NCBI GenBank assembly: GCA_963734575.1 | Contig: CAVTHT010000020.1 | Location: forward strand, 17,489 to 81,488 | Direction: 5' to 3' | Source: CAIWHR01 sp963734575 | GTDB taxonomy: Bacteria; Pseudomonadota; Gammaproteobacteria; Burkholderiales; Casimicrobiaceae | Length of the DNA stretch: 64,000 bases | Part shown: positions 27,755 to 39,516 of the stretch, piece after piece | Layout of the letters: every line of letters starts with the position of its first letter | Numbering within the stretch: the first letter of the stretch is position 1 | The notes under the pieces: generated by a model | The model's database searches: none | Told to the model about the DNA's origin: nothing | What the model saw: the letters and a program-made list of their open reading frames with translations, nothing else | Program-made: the position numbers and the translations under genes

Positions 27755-28591
27755 ATGGCTGAGCCTGCGCAGTACGAAATGGATGTGCCCGCGTCGCCGC
27801 TGCGCGCGGCCGCGCCGGCCGCAGGTCGCCGCAACGTGGCGCTGTTCGTCAACTTCTTCCGCCGGGAGCTCACGACGCGCTATCTCGGCAGCGCAACCGG
27901 GCTTGCGTGGGCGCTGCTGCATCCCCTTGCGCTGCTCGGCGTCTACCACTTCGTCTTCACGCAGGTCTTCCGCACGCGCGGATTCGGCGACCAGAGTTTC
28001 CTGCTGTTCGTCGCCGTCGCGTTGTGGCCATGGCTCGCCGCACAGGAGGGACTGCAGCGCGCGACGGTGGGCCTCGCGAGTTACGCGGGGCTGATCCGGA
28101 AGGTCGCGTTCCCGCACGAGCTCGTCGTGTACGCCTCGGTCGCCGCGACCATGACGTTGCATTTCGCGGGCTACGTGACCGTGATGCTGGTGCTCGCCGC
28201 ATTCGGCGAGCCGGTGCGCTTCCAGGGCTTCCTGCTCGCCGTTCCCATATGGCTGGTCGTGGCCATGGCGACGATCGGCCTGGCACTGGCTCTCTCTTCC
28301 ATCCAGGTCTTCATCCGCGATGTCGAGCACGTGCTGATGCCGGTGCTGATGATCCTGATGTATCTCACGCCGATCCTCTATCCATTGACGCTCGTTCCCG
28401 AGAGCCTGCGGCCGTGGGTTGCGCTCAATCCGTTCGGCTGGGTGGTCGATCGCCTGCGCGCAGCGTTGCTCGACGGCAGTCTCGCGCTCCACTGGTCGGA
28501 CCTCGCGGCACTCTTCGGAGCGGCTGCCATGCTGATGATCGGGCGCTGGGTCTTCCGGCGCCTGTCGCCGCACTTCGAGGACTTCATTTGA
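27755..28591 (+). CDS. wzm: ABC-2 type polysaccharide export permease (system 1)
   Basis: A 278-residue inner-membrane permease with six predicted helices. Family marks: FRRELTTRYLGSATGLAWALLHPL near the N-terminus, and the C-terminal FIRDVEHVLMPVLMILMYLTPILYP then LNPFGWVVDRLRAALLDG. Wzm dimers form the channel that exports lipid-linked O-antigen or capsule polymers. The stop overlaps the start of the ATPase gene (TTGA), so the two are translated together. Same length as the second permease in this window (52385). Confidence 0.92.
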   Translation: MAEPAQYEMDVPASPLRAAAPAAGRRNVALFVNFFRRELTTRYLGSATGLAWALLHPLALLGVYHFVFTQVFRTRGFGDQSFLLFVAVALWPWLAAQEGLQRATVGLASYAGLIRKVAFPHELVVYASVAATMTLHFAGYVTVMLVLAAFGEPVRFQGFLLAVPIWLVVAMATIGLALALSSIQVFIRDVEHVLMPVLMILMYLTPILYPLTLVPESLRPWVALNPFGWVVDRLRAALLDGSLALHWSDLAALFGAAAMLMIGRWVFRRLSPHFEDFI

Positions 28592-29802
28592 CGCCGCTGC
28601 TCGAGCTCTCCGGCGTGGCGAAGGATTACGCGAAGATCGAATCGCGTGGTGGGCGCGTGCGCCTGGTGTGGGATCTCCTGCGCGGACACAGCGCGGCCCA
28701 CGTTTTTCACGCCCTGACCGATGTCAGCCTGCGCATGCATCGCGGGGAATCGCTCGGCGTCATCGGCGAGAACGGCGCCGGCAAGTCGACGCTGCTGAAG
28801 ATCATCGCCGGCGTCATCCCGCCTACGCGTGGCTCCGTCGACGTTCGCGGACGTGTCGGTGCGTTGCTCGAGCTCGGATCCGGCTTCCATCCCGAATACA
28901 GCGGACTCGCCAACATCGACCTCGCGGCGGCGCTGCTCGGCCTGGATCCCGCGGAGCTTGACGCGAAGCGCGAGGAGATCATCGCCTTTGCGGACATCGG
29001 CGAGCACATCAACGATCCCATCAAGCACTACTCGTCCGGGATGGTCGTGCGGCTCGGATTCGCGGTGGCGACGGCGCTGCGGCCCGACATACTGATCACC
29101 GACGAGGTGCTCGCCGTCGGCGACGAGTCGTTCCAGAAGAAATGCATTGCGTGGATGGAGGCGTACCTCGCCGACGGCGGCACGCTGCTGCTGTGCTCGC
29201 ACAGCATGTACCACGTCCAGAAGCTGTGCCGTCATGCGCTGTGGCTTAAGGACGGGCGCGTGGAGCGCTACGGCCTCGCCCCGGAAGTGACGCAGGCCTA
29301 TCTGGCGTTCCACGAGGAGAAGAGCGCCGGTGCGCGCCAGCCGATCCCGCGGCAGGCCGCGGCTGCCGCCGGCGTGTACGCCATCCAGCGGGCCGATCTC
29401 GAGCCCGGCGACCGCGTCGAGCAGGGCGGGGAACTGCGCATCGCCGGGGAGGTGTATTCGCCCGATGGCCGGCAGCCGGTCGTGCTGATCGGCGTGGTGC
29501 GGGCGGACGGCACGCCGGTCTATGGCGTCGCGAGCGACATGGACGGTGCGCGCCTCCAGCGTATCGATGCGCACCGGTTCGCCTACGCGCTTCATCTGCC
29601 GGCACTGGCATTGCTGCCCGGCAAGTATTTCGTGCGTACGCACGCGCTGGATCCCGAAGGCGTCCGGCTGTTCGACAACGTGGAGCGGGAACTCGTCGTC
29701 ACTGGCGAGACGCGCGAGCTCGGCATGGTGCGGCTGCGCCACCACTGGCTCACGGATGCGGTCGACCGGGAGCCGGCCGCCGCGGCGCGGTCCTCGCCCT
29801 GA
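28588..29802 (+). CDS. wzt: Polysaccharide export ATPase with C-terminal glycan-binding extension (system 1)
   Basis: A 404-residue ABC ATPase starting at TTG 28588. Walker A GENGAGKSTLLK near residue 61, signature HYSSGMVVRLGFA, Walker B DILITDEVLAVGD and switch CSHS. Residues ~250-404 form a beta-rich extension (VVLIGVVRADGTPVYGVASDMDG, LPGKYFVRTHALDPEGVRLFDNVERELVV) like the Wzt C-terminal domain that recognises the capped end of the polymer. That implies a terminally modified polysaccharide; the methyltransferase two genes on could supply the cap. Confidence 0.92.
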   Translation: MTPLLELSGVAKDYAKIESRGGRVRLVWDLLRGHSAAHVFHALTDVSLRMHRGESLGVIGENGAGKSTLLKIIAGVIPPTRGSVDVRGRVGALLELGSGFHPEYSGLANIDLAAALLGLDPAELDAKREEIIAFADIGEHINDPIKHYSSGMVVRLGFAVATALRPDILITDEVLAVGDESFQKKCIAWMEAYLADGGTLLLCSHSMYHVQKLCRHALWLKDGRVERYGLAPEVTQAYLAFHEEKSAGARQPIPRQAAAAAGVYAIQRADLEPGDRVEQGGELRIAGEVYSPDGRQPVVLIGVVRADGTPVYGVASDMDGARLQRIDAHRFAYALHLPALALLPGKYFVRTHALDPEGVRLFDNVERELVVTGETRELGMVRLRHHWLTDAVDREPAAAARSSP

Positions 29803-29879
29803 GGCTTCCCGGGCCGCGGTGCAGGGCCATTCGGGTAAAATCACCGGTTCCTCCCCGCGGCTGCGCAGCGTCGACGCGC

Positions 29880-31167
29880 ATGTCGCCGCCCGAACCATTC
29901 ATGCCTGCCGAACTCGTCTTCACCGGTGAGCGATTCATTCCGGGTGCGCCCGGCGCGATCGCCTACGAGCATGGCCACCGCTATGCGTTCGCCTTGCGCT
30001 TCGCGCGCGGCCGGCGGGTGCTCGACGCTGCATGCGGCGAGGGTTATGGCAGCGCTCTGCTGGCTGGCGTAGCTCGGCACGTCATCGGCGTCGACATCAG
30101 CGACGAGGCGGTCCGTCACGCGCGCGAGGAATATGCCACCCGCGCCAATCTGGCGTTCGAGGTCGCATCCGTCACCGCCTTGCCGCGTTGCCGACGCGTC
30201 GGTGGACCTCGTCGTGTCGTTCGAGACGATCGAGCATCTTCCCGCCGAAGACCAGCCGCGCATGCTTGCGGAGTTCGCGCGCGTGCTCGCGCCCGGCGGA
30301 GTGCTGCTCGTATCGTCCCCCAACAAGTACCGCTACAGCGACCTGCGCAACCATCGCAATCCCTTCCACCTGCACGAGCTCTATCGTGCCGAGCTGTCGG
30401 CGCTGCTCGACGCCGCGTTCCCGTCGCGCCACTGGTATCACCAGATGCCGGTCGTCGCGTCGGCGATCTTCAGCGAGGCTGCGGAAGGCGAGGCCGAGGC
30501 GTGGGTGGGGGAAGGGCGCACGGTCAGCCCGCGCACCAGCGTGGATGGCCTCTACTACATCGTGGCGGCGACAAAGGAGAGCGCCGCGCCCGAAGTTGCC
30601 GGACCTCATGTGTCGCTGTTCGAGGACGCGCAGCAGTCGGAGCTGCAGCGGGCCGAGGCCGCGCAGGCGGAGGTGCTGCGACTCGATGCGCTGCTGCGCG
30701 AACGCGACGATGCGCTCGCGCAGCGCGCCGCCCACGTAACCCACCTCGAGGGCCTCGTGGCGTTTCGCGAGCGGCTGATCGAGGAGCGCGATGCCGCGCT
30801 GGTGAACCGGGATGCGCACGTCGAGCAGCTGCAGAAGCTCATCGCGGAGCGCGATGCCGCCATCGCCCGGCACGACGCCGAGCGGGCTGCGCTTCGCGCG
30901 GGCGGAGCGATGCCTGCACGGGCGAGCGATGCAACTCGCGCGCCGGGCGAGGCCGAAGCGATGAGCGTGGTGGGGCAGGCGGGCTCGGACAACACTGCGG
31001 CGCTCGATCGACGGGTGGCCGAGGCGCAAGCGGAGAATGCGCGTCTCGAGGCGGCGCTCGCCGCGCAGGAGCGTCTCATCGACTACCGGGAATCGCTGCG
31101 CTGGTGGGTATGCCTGCCGTGGGTGCGTGCGCGAACCTGGTGGCATCGCCACATTTCGCGTTCATGA
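29880..31167 (+). CDS. SAM methyltransferase with C-terminal coiled coil (WbdD-like layout), one frame break
   Basis: About 428 residues after removing one extra base near 30187 (VTALP joins VADASVDLVVSFETIEHL). The methyltransferase domain (residues ~35-200) has motif I RVLDAACGEGYGSALLA, IGVDISDEAV, LVVSFETIEH and LAPGGVLLVSSPN. Residues ~240-400 are a heptad-rich coiled coil, then a Trp/Arg-rich amphipathic end (RWWVCLPWVRARTWWHRH) that could bind membrane. In WbdD a methyltransferase plus coiled coil caps the O-polysaccharide and sets its length; by analogy this may do the same for system 1. The stop overlaps the next ATG. Confidence 0.8.
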
Positions 31168-33522
31168 GCGACGACGCACCGATGCCGCGGACGCCACCGG
31201 GGCTCGCGGGCGCTGCCCGCCACGGCACCGCGCCGGTCGACGTGGTGATTCCTGTGTACAACGCGCCGCGGGATGTCGTCCGCTGCGTCGCCAGCGTGCT
31301 GGAGCACTCCGGCACGGACTACCGGCTCGTGCTGATCGACGACGCGTCGCCGGATCCGGCGATCACCACCGTTTTCGCCGAGCTCGCGGCGCGCCGGCTG
31401 CCCAACGTGCTGCTCCTGCGCAACGAGGTGAACCTCGGCTTTACGGGCACGGCCAACCGTGGCATGTCGCTGTCCCGCAACGATGTCGTGCTCCTCAATT
31501 CGGACACGCTGGTGACCGCCGGGTGGCTCGACGCGTTGCGGCGCTGCGCGGCAACGAACCCGTCGTTCGGGACGATCACGCCGTTTTCGAACAACGCGGA
31601 GATCTGCTCGTTCCCGGAGTTCTGCGTCGACAACGAATGGCCGGAAGGCGCCGACCCCGAGCCCACCCGCGCCGCGCTCGCGCGCGCCGCCGTGCCCACG
31701 TATCCCGACCTTCCCACCGGGGTGGGCTTCTGCATGTACGTGCGGCGCACGCTCATCGATGCCATCGGCGTGTTCGACCCGGTGTTCGGCCTGGGCTACG
31801 GCGAGGAGAACGATTTCTGCCTGCGCGGATTCGCGGTCGGCTACCGCAACGTGCTGTGCGACGACGCGTTCGTGCTGCATCTCGGCGCACGGTCCTTCTC
31901 GAGCCAGAAGGCCGAGCTCGCGCGGCGCAATCTCGCGATCCTGCTGCAACGCCATCCGCACTACGACGCGATGGTGCGCGACTACATCGCGAGCGATCCG
32001 CTGCGGCCCATCCGCGAGGCGGCGCTCGCGCTCGAGCGGGCGTCGCGCCACGCGTCCCCCGGCGTGCTGCACGTCATTCACGGCCATGCCGGCGGCACCG
32101 AGCATCATGCCCGGGCGCTGATGCGCTCGTTGCGCGGCCGTTTCCGTCATTACCTGCTGATCGCCGTCGCAGAGCACTGGCTCATGGAGGAGCATGCGGA
32201 GGACGGCGCCATCCGCACGTTCGACTTCAGGCACGATCCCGCCGAATCGTGGGCGACGCTGCTGCACGCACTGTGCGGCACGTTCGCGGTCGACGTCGTA
32301 CATCTGCACAACGTCTCGGGCTCGCACGAAGGACTGTTGCGCGGCCTCGAGGGGTTGCCCGTGCCCTACGGCTATACCGTGCACGACAGCTATCTCGCGT
32401 GCCCGACGATCACGCTTCTCGCCGCCGACGGCATGTATTGCGGAGCGGAGACCGATCCGGCCCGCTGCGCGAGCTGTCTTGCGGACCAGCATGCGTTCCA
32501 TGGGATCGACATCGAAGCATGGCGGCGCCGGCATGGGCGCCTGATCGAGCGCGCTGCATTCGTGATCTCGCCGTCGCGGTTCGCCGCGCCAGCAACTCGG
32601 CCGTTATTTCAACATGCCGGGGGTCGATCACATCCCGCACGGGCCGACCGGCGACGCCGATGCGGGAACGAAGCATCCCGGTTCCGCCGCCCGCACGGCC
32701 GTGTTGCTCCCCGCCGACGACGTGCCGACCATCGCCGTCGTGGGCGCGATCGGCCCCGACAAGGGAGCGCGCCGGCTGGAGCGGCTCGTGTCGCTCGCGC
32801 GGCAACGCGGTGACCGCGTGCGCTTCGTGCTGATCGGCTACATGGATCGCGAGCATGGTCCGTGGCAGAGCGACGACGCGGTGTTCACCGTGCATGGCCG
32901 CTACCGTACGCGCGACCTGCCGGACCTCTTCGCGCATTACCGCGTGCAGCTCGTGATGTTCCCGTCGGCCGGACCCGAAACGTTCAGCTTCACGCTGTCG
33001 GAAGCGTGGGCGTGCGCCCGCGCGGTGCTCGTTCCGCCGATCGGCGCGCTCGCGGAGCGCGTGCGCGAGCACGGCGGCGGGTGGGTCTGGACCGACGAGG
33101 AGTGGCGCAGCGAAGTGCGCATGCTCGATGCGGCGCTCGCGCGTCTCGCTCCGGACGCACGGCCCGAGCTGATGCGCGTGGCGGCCGGCGCCGCACGCAT
33201 CCGAACCACGACATTGCAGGAGATGGCCGAACGCACGGCATCGGTGTACGAGCGCACGCTGTCGCCGACGCGCGAGCGCGCCGTGGTTCCCGGGCTCGAT
33301 CGTGCCCGCCTGCGCGATGCGCTCGGCTACCGGCTCTGGTATCCGCCCATTCCGCCGACCGTCGCAGAGACGCCCGTCCGGCCGGCAAACGCGCCGGGCG
33401 CGCGCGCTCCGGCCCTCGCGCGCTGGCTGCAATGGCTGCGTGCATCCCGGATGTGGCGGGTGCTGCGCATGCTGACGCCGCATCCGGTCCGCACTGCGGT
33501 GCGGACGCGGCTGTGGTCATGA
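31164..33522 (+). CDS. Bifunctional GT2-GT4 glycosyltransferase, one frame break
   Basis: About 785 residues after removing one extra base near 32592 (SPSRFA joins RQQLGRYFNMPGVDHIPHG). The N-terminal domain (~25-290) is GT-A family 2: VDVVIPVYNAPRDVVRCVASVL, LVLIDDASPDP, NEVNLGFTGTANRGM, VVLLNSDTLVTAGWLD (DxD-type metal site), YGEENDFCLRG. The C-terminal domain (~310-740) is GT-B family 4: VLHVIHGHAGGTEHHARAL, YTVHDSYLACPT, TIAVVGAIGPDKGARRLERLV, PETFSFTLSEAWA. Two sugar additions by one polypeptide are likely. It overlaps its neighbours by 4 bases on both sides. Confidence 0.85.
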
Positions 33523-36500
33523 CGCCAGCGACCTACGTTGACTGGCTCGGTCGCGGTCGAGCGCATCAAAGCGAGCAGCGGCCGGTCGATGCGATGCTCT
33601 GCTATCGACGTGCGGTGCGGCTGTTTCCTGCCGGTCACGAAGCGCACCAGCATCTCGGGGAGGTGCTGTGGCAGATGGGCAAGCTGCATGAAGCCCTGGC
33701 GGAGTGGCGCGAGGCGCGGCGTGCCGCACCGGGCGACCTCGCGGCGCATATCGCGTACGCGGAGGGCAATCTCGCGATAGGTCGGTTCGACGAGGCGCAC
33801 GCCGCGGCCGCCGACGCGCTCGCGCGTTTCCCCGGGCTCGCCCCCGCGCTGCTCATTTCCGCCATCGCAGGGCTCGCGCTCGATCCCGCGCTCGATGCCG
33901 CAGGTGCCGAAGCCCTGGGCGCGGACATCGCGAGCGCGCTCACCAGCGACTACGCGCTGTTGCGCATGCCGTCGCTCGCGGGACCGCTTGCTGCGAGCCT
34001 CGACCGTTTGAGCCACGACGCCGCGCGCGCGCAGGCGATCGCGCCTGTTGCGGCGGTTCTGGAGCGGGTGGACCTGGTCGCGCAGTTGCCGGCCTTGCTG
34101 GTCGCACTGGTCGCCGAGCACCTCGCAGCCACGGGCGCTGCAGCGTCCGTGCAGCAGCGACTGCTCGACACCGCCGTGGGACGCCCCTATGGTGCCGCGG
34201 AGCACGATGCCGTCCGCCGCATCGGACTGGCGGCGTGGCGCATGGGCCACGAACGTGCCCAGGCGCTCGCGGATCGCTATGCGGCGCTGTGCGCGGAGAT
34301 CTTTGGTCCCTCCGTGCCGCTCGTATGGCCCGCGCGCACGCGTGGCGAGCGGCTGCGCGTGCTGGTCCTCGTACGCGGCGACGATGCTCTGGCGGCACCG
34401 GACGGATGGATGGCGCGCTTCGCCCGCGCGAACGAAGGTCGATGCGAGATCACGGCGCTCGTGCAGCCGGCCGGGGATGGAGCCGCACGATTCGACGAGG
34501 CTGCCTGGCCCGATGCAGTGCGCCCGGTCGTCCTGCCCGACGGCATCGCGGCCGCAGATCCACGGCAGATCGCGTTGCTCGATGGCGACGTGCTGGTCGA
34601 CGCCGTCGGGATGATCGCGGCGACGGGGCCGGTCATGGCGGCGCGTCCTGCCCGTTCCTTGCTGGCCCTGCACAATCAGGCGCCAACCCTGTCGGTGCCG
34701 CTCGTCGACGCGACGATCCCCTCGACGGGCGCACTGGAACGCGAACTCGCGGCTCGCGCCCTTCACCGCGACGTGGCCATCCCGCCGGAGCCGGCAGCCA
34801 TGACGGCCATGTTCAACGATGCGGTGACGCTGCATCGTGAAGGGCAGAGGGCCGCCGCGCTCGACGCGTACACGCGGGTGCTCGAGCTGCAACCGGCGCA
34901 CGCCCAGACGCTGTATTTGCGCGGCTCGCTGCGGGAAGAAACGGGCGATGCAGAAGGCGCGTTGCGCGATCTGCGCGACGCGCTCGCCGCGGCGCCACGA
35001 TTCATCGACGCGCGCGTGGCCGCAGTTCGCGTGGCCACCGCGCTCGGGCTGGCCGACGCCGCCGTGGCGCTCGCACAGGAGCACCTGGCGATGGCACCCG
35101 GGTTCCTGCCGCTCTGGCGTGGGCTGGGTCTCGCGCTTCTTGCGCAGCACGACGGCAAGACGGCTGCCGAGGCCTTCGCGTACGCCCTGCATCTCGATGT
35201 CACCGACGGCGAGACCCATTACAACCATGGCGTCGCGCTTGCAGATGCAGCGACTGCTACCGGATGCGGCCCGCGCCTACCAGCGCGCGCTCGCGTTCAA
35301 GCCTGATCTCGTGGCGGCGGACTTCAATCTCGGCGTGCTCTTCCAGGAACAGGCCAATGCGGGCGCCGCCACGGCCGCCTACCGGCAGGTGCTCCGCCAG
35401 GATCCGAAGCACGCGGCAGCGTACAAGAACCTCGGCGAAGTCCTGTTTGCAGCGGGCAAGCTCGATGCGTGGCGTGCGAACTTCCGCGAATTCGAGACGC
35501 ATTGCCCGGACGCGTTGCCGCTTGCCGTGCAGGCGCTCGAGGTGTGCCAGCACTTCGCCGACTTCACGCGTCTCGAGCATTACCTCGACGGCCTGCGCAA
35601 CGAGCAGTTCTCCGGGCATACGCCGGAGGAGCTCGTGCAATGCCTGGAGGAGCTGCTCTACCTGCTGCTCTTTTTCGACATCGAGCAGGAGATCATCCAT
35701 CGCTTCGCCAGGACCTATGATGCGACTGCGCAGATCGTGTACGGCGCGGCGCGCAGCCACGCGCAGCCGCGCGCTCCCGGGAGGCTGCGCGTCGGCTACC
35801 TGTCCGCGGACCTGCGCAACCACGTGATGGGAAAGATGATGTGGTCGGCCCTGCAGCACCACGATCGCAGCCGCCTCCAGCTGTTCTTCTATTCGATGTC
35901 GCGCGAGGACGACGAGTGGACCGCGCGGTTTCGCAGCATCGCCGACGCGTTCGTGCCGCTTGCGGACCTCTCCGACCGGCAGGCGGCGCAGCGCATCGCG
36001 GCGGACGGCCTCGATGTTCTGGTCGATCTTTCGACCCACACGCGCGGCGCGCCGACCCGGGATCCTCGCGCAGAAGCCCGCGCGCGTGCAGATCACGCAC
36101 GTGGCGAGCGCCGGAACGGTGGGTCTTTCCGCGATCGATTTCAAGCTCACCGACGAGTACGCGGACGTTCCCGAGAACCAGGAGCACACCATCGAGCGAC
36201 TGCTGCCGATGGCGGGCTGCGTGTACCCCTACCGCCACATCGCGCCGGCGGCGACGCATCCTTACACCCGTGAGCGGCTCGGCATTGCCGGCGATGCGGT
36301 CGTGCTCGGCGCGTTCGTGACGCCGATGAAGCTGTCGCGCCGGTGCCTGCGCCTGTGGAGCGAAGTGTTGCAGCGGGTGCCGCGGGCGCGCCTCGCCATC
36401 TCGCCCAACGACATGAAGCTGCACCCGTCGTTCGTGCGCCTTGCCGCGAGCGCGGGCATCGGGGAGGAACGACTCGTCCTGATCCCGCAGGGCCACGACG

Positions 36501-36892
36501 AGCACGAGAACCAGGCGCGGTATCACGTGATCGACCTCGTGCTCGACCCGATGCCGTTCGGCGGTGTCAACGGCACGCTGGAGGCCCTGGACATGGGCGT
36601 GCCGGTGGTCACGCTATGCGGCCGCAGGCACGGCGAGCGCACGTCCTACAGCATCCTGATGAATCTCGGTGTGGCCGAGACCATCGCCACGAGCGGACGC
36701 GAGTACGTGGATCTCGCGGTGCGTCTTGCCACCGATCGCGCGTTCATGGACGGCGTGCGCGCGTCGATCCGCGAGCGCCTCGCCGATTCGCCACTCACCG
36801 ACATGGTCCAGCACACGCGCAACCTCGAGGCGGCGTACCTCGCCGCGATCGGAAGCGCGGCGTCGGCCGCACCTTTCCCCATGCCGTCGTGA
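33519..36892 (+). CDS. Large TPR-SPINDLY/OGT-type glycosyltransferase (copy 3), two frame breaks
   Basis: About 1,123 residues once extra bases near 35235 and 36057 are removed. The TPR part comes in two blocks (residues ~10-130 and ~430-640) around a ~300-residue middle region without recognised motifs. The C-terminal GT41-like domain begins at about residue 755: RLRVGYLSADLRNHVMGKMM, DGLDVLVDLSTHTRGA, KPARVQITHVASAGTVGLSAIDF, LVLDPMPFGGVNGTLEALDMGVPVVTLCGRRHGERTS. The nucleotide-sugar motif is divergent (FGGVNGTLEAL in place of GGTTTCDAL), so donor use may differ. ATGA overlap upstream, GTGA overlap downstream. Confidence 0.82.
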
Positions 36893-39206
36893 GCGAGACG
36901 AGTGCCCTGCAGCGCGCGCGCCAGCAACTCGCGCGCGGCGACACGGCGGCCGCACGGCGCGCTGCCGAGCAGCTCCTGAAGCGGGCGCTGCCGGCGAGCG
37001 AGGCCGCTCAGGCCCATCTTTTGATCGCGGCCTGTGCCCAGCGCGAGGGCGCCCCGGCGCGCGGTCTTCCGCACGCACGTGCGGCGGTAGGACAGGATCC
37101 CGCGAACGCGCTTGCGCACTACCTGCATGCGGAGCTCCTGGAAGCGACCGGCGATGCGGGGGCAGCGTTGGCCAGCGTGCAGCGCAGCACCGAGCTCGAT
37201 CCGGCGTTCGTGCAGGGTTGGTTCTACCTCGGCATCCTGGAGGGAGAGCGCGGTGACGCGGCGGCTGCAGCACGCCACTTCGAGCGCACGGTGCAGCTCG
37301 ACCCGAAGCACGCGCGTGCCTGGAACAACCTCGGCAACGCATGGCGACGACTCGCGCGACTGCAGGACGCGCGCCGCGCCTTCGAGCAGGCGGTTGCCAT
37401 CAAGCCGGATTACTGGCTTGCCGTCGCGAATCTCGCGAAGGCGCTGCGCGACATGGGTGAGGTCGAGCGTGCGGAGGTGGTGCTCCGGACTGCGCTGGCC
37501 AATCCCGCGGCGCGCGAGCAGCCGTTCCGGCCGCTCCTCGTGCTGCTGGCCGGACTCACGCGCGAGCGCGGCTTCCTCGATGAATCGGCGCAGCTCTACT
37601 GGCGCGCGATCCAGCTCGCCCCCGGCGAAAGCGCGGGCGAGTTCTTCAACCTGGGCTGGGTGCTCGGCGATCGCGGCGACCTCGACAAGGCGCGCGAGGC
37701 CTACGCGCGGTCGTACGCACTGGACCGGCGCGAGCTGCGCGCGCTGTTCGCCACGCATCTTGCGCTGCCGATGATCCATCCGGATGCAGCAAGCGTCGAT
37801 GCCGCGCGCGAGCGCTTCACCGCCGGGCTCGCGGCACTGGAATCGGCGATCGACGGCGCAGTGCAGGGATTGACGCCCGGCCAGGTGCAGGACGGCCTGC
37901 GGTGGACGAACTTCTTTCTCGCCTACCAGGGCCGCGACGATCGTGCGCTGCAGGCGCGTTACGCAGGCATCATGGCGCGCGCCATCGACCGCAGCGACGC
38001 CGCATGGCGCCGGCCGATTGCGCGGCCCCGCCGGGCCGGGCGGACACGCATCGGATTCGCGTCGGCGTTCCTGCACGTCGGTACGGTCGGTCGTTACTTT
38101 CGCAGCTGGATCACGGAGCTGCCGCGTGAGCGCTTCGAAGTGTTCGTGTATCACCTGTGGCCGGGCATGGACGAAGTGGCGGAGTCCATCCGCGCGCGCG
38201 CCGAGGTGTTCCGCGAGTTCGGCGGCAACGACGCGCGGCCGTCGATCGTGGCGCCGGCGATCCGCGACGACGCGCTCGACGTGCTCGTGTACCCCGAGCT
38301 CGGGATGGACGTGACGTCGTATGCGCTGGCAGCGATGCGCCTCGCGCCGCGCCAGATCTCCGCGTGGGGTCATCCCGTGACCACGGGGCATGCAACCATC
38401 GACGAGTTCATCAGCTGCGCGGCCATGGAGCCGCCCGACGCGCAGGCGCAGTACACCGAGCAGCTGCGCCTCCTGCCCGGCATCGGAACGAGCTACGCAC
38501 GGCCGGAGGTGCCGGCCGATGCCTCGCGCGCGGCGCTCAACCTGCCCGCCGAGGCGACGCTGCTGCTGTGCCCGCAGTCGCTGTTCAAGATCCACCCGGA
38601 CAACGACGCGCTGTTCGCGGACATCCTGCACGCGATTCCCGGCGCGCTTCTGATCCTGTTCTCGGGCCGCCATCCCGCCGTGACGGACCAGTTCATGCGA
38701 CGCCTCGAGCGCGTGTTCGCGGCACGGGCGTCAATGTGCGGGAACGGACCCGGGTGCTTCCGTCGTTGCCGCATGTCGATTTCATGCGCGTGAACCTCGT
38801 ATGCGATGCCATGCTCGACACGCTGCATTGGTCGGGAGGCAACACGACCCTCGATGCGCTCGCGTGCGGTCTGCCGGTGGTGACGATGCCCGGCGCTTAC
38901 ATGCGTGGAAGGCAGAGCGCCGCCATGCTGCGGATGCTGGGCGTCGACGAGCTCATTGCCGGGAATCGCGAGGACTACATCGGCATCGCGGCGCGAATCG
39001 CCCGCGAGCGCGCGTGGCGCGACAGTCTCTCGCGCCGCATCCGCGACGCGCACCCGAAGCTCTTCGGCCGCAGCGATGCGCTGCCCGTGCTGTGGGACAT
39101 CCTCGAGGACAATCCGCCGGGTCGCGCCCAGCAAGGCGCTCGCAAAGCCGCTGGCGCTTTTAGGTCAGGCTTCAGCCTGACATCGCGCTCGGCCCAGTGC
39201 TTGTAG
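36889..39206 (+). CDS. TPR-SPINDLY/OGT-type glycosyltransferase (copy 4), one frame break; end lies in repeats
   Basis: About 772 residues when one missing base near 38727 is restored (RRLERVFA joins TGVNVRERTRVLPSLPHVDF). Eight or so TPRs (residues ~5-290, e.g. RAWNNLGNAWRRLARLQDARRAFEQAV) precede a GT41-like domain: RIGFASAFLHVGTVGRYFRSWI, DALDVLVYPELGMDVTSY, APRQISAWGHPVTTGHATIDEFIS, LCPQSLFKIHPDNDALF, LDTLHWSGGNTTLDALACGLPVVTMPG. GTG start inside the previous stop. The last ~15 codons are REP-like repeat sequence (RSGFSLTSR), so the natural stop was probably displaced by repeat insertion. Confidence 0.82.
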
Positions 39207-39492
39207 GTCAGGCTTCAGCCTGAAATCGCGCATGGTGCCCGGCGTGAGGTCGAGGCTTCAGCCTGACGTCGCGCATCGTCCCGGCGCTTGTAGGTCAGGC
39301 TTCAGCCTGACATCGCGCATCGTGCCCAATACCTGTAGGTCAGGCTTCAGCCTGACATCGCGCATCGTGCCCGGCGCTTGTAGGTCAGGCTTCAGCCTGA
39401 CATCGCGCATCGTCCCGGCGCTTGTGGGTCAGGCTTCAGCCTGACATCGCGCATCGTCCCCGCCGCTTGTAGGTCAGGCTTCAGCCTGACAT
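39161..39492. repeat. Eight tandem ~45-bp REP-like units with hairpin core
   Basis: Eight copies of a core, GTCAGGCTTCAGCCTGAC (7-bp stem, TTCA loop), start at 39164, 39207, 39249, 39294, 39339, 39384, 39428 and 39473, a spacing of 42-45 bases. The links between cores are also conserved (ATCGCGCATCGT..., CGGCGCTTGTAG). Copies 1-3 are more diverged than 4-8, suggesting growth at the right side. The array lies between convergent genes and could act as a transcription block or mRNA stabiliser. It is not a CRISPR array: the links are near identical. It resembles REP/BIME elements moved by RAYT transposases; no such gene is in the window. Confidence 0.88.
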
Positions 39493-39516
39493 CGTGCCGC
39501 TACCGCGCGACACCCA

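Noticed and set aside
39232..39444. 70-codon open frame encoding RSGFSLTSR repeats as a gene
   Set aside because: It is the translation of the 45-bp non-coding repeats, open only because the unit length is a multiple of three.
39161..39492. CRISPR array
   Set aside because: The stretches between the hairpin cores are themselves repeated, units are contiguous, and no cas gene is near.
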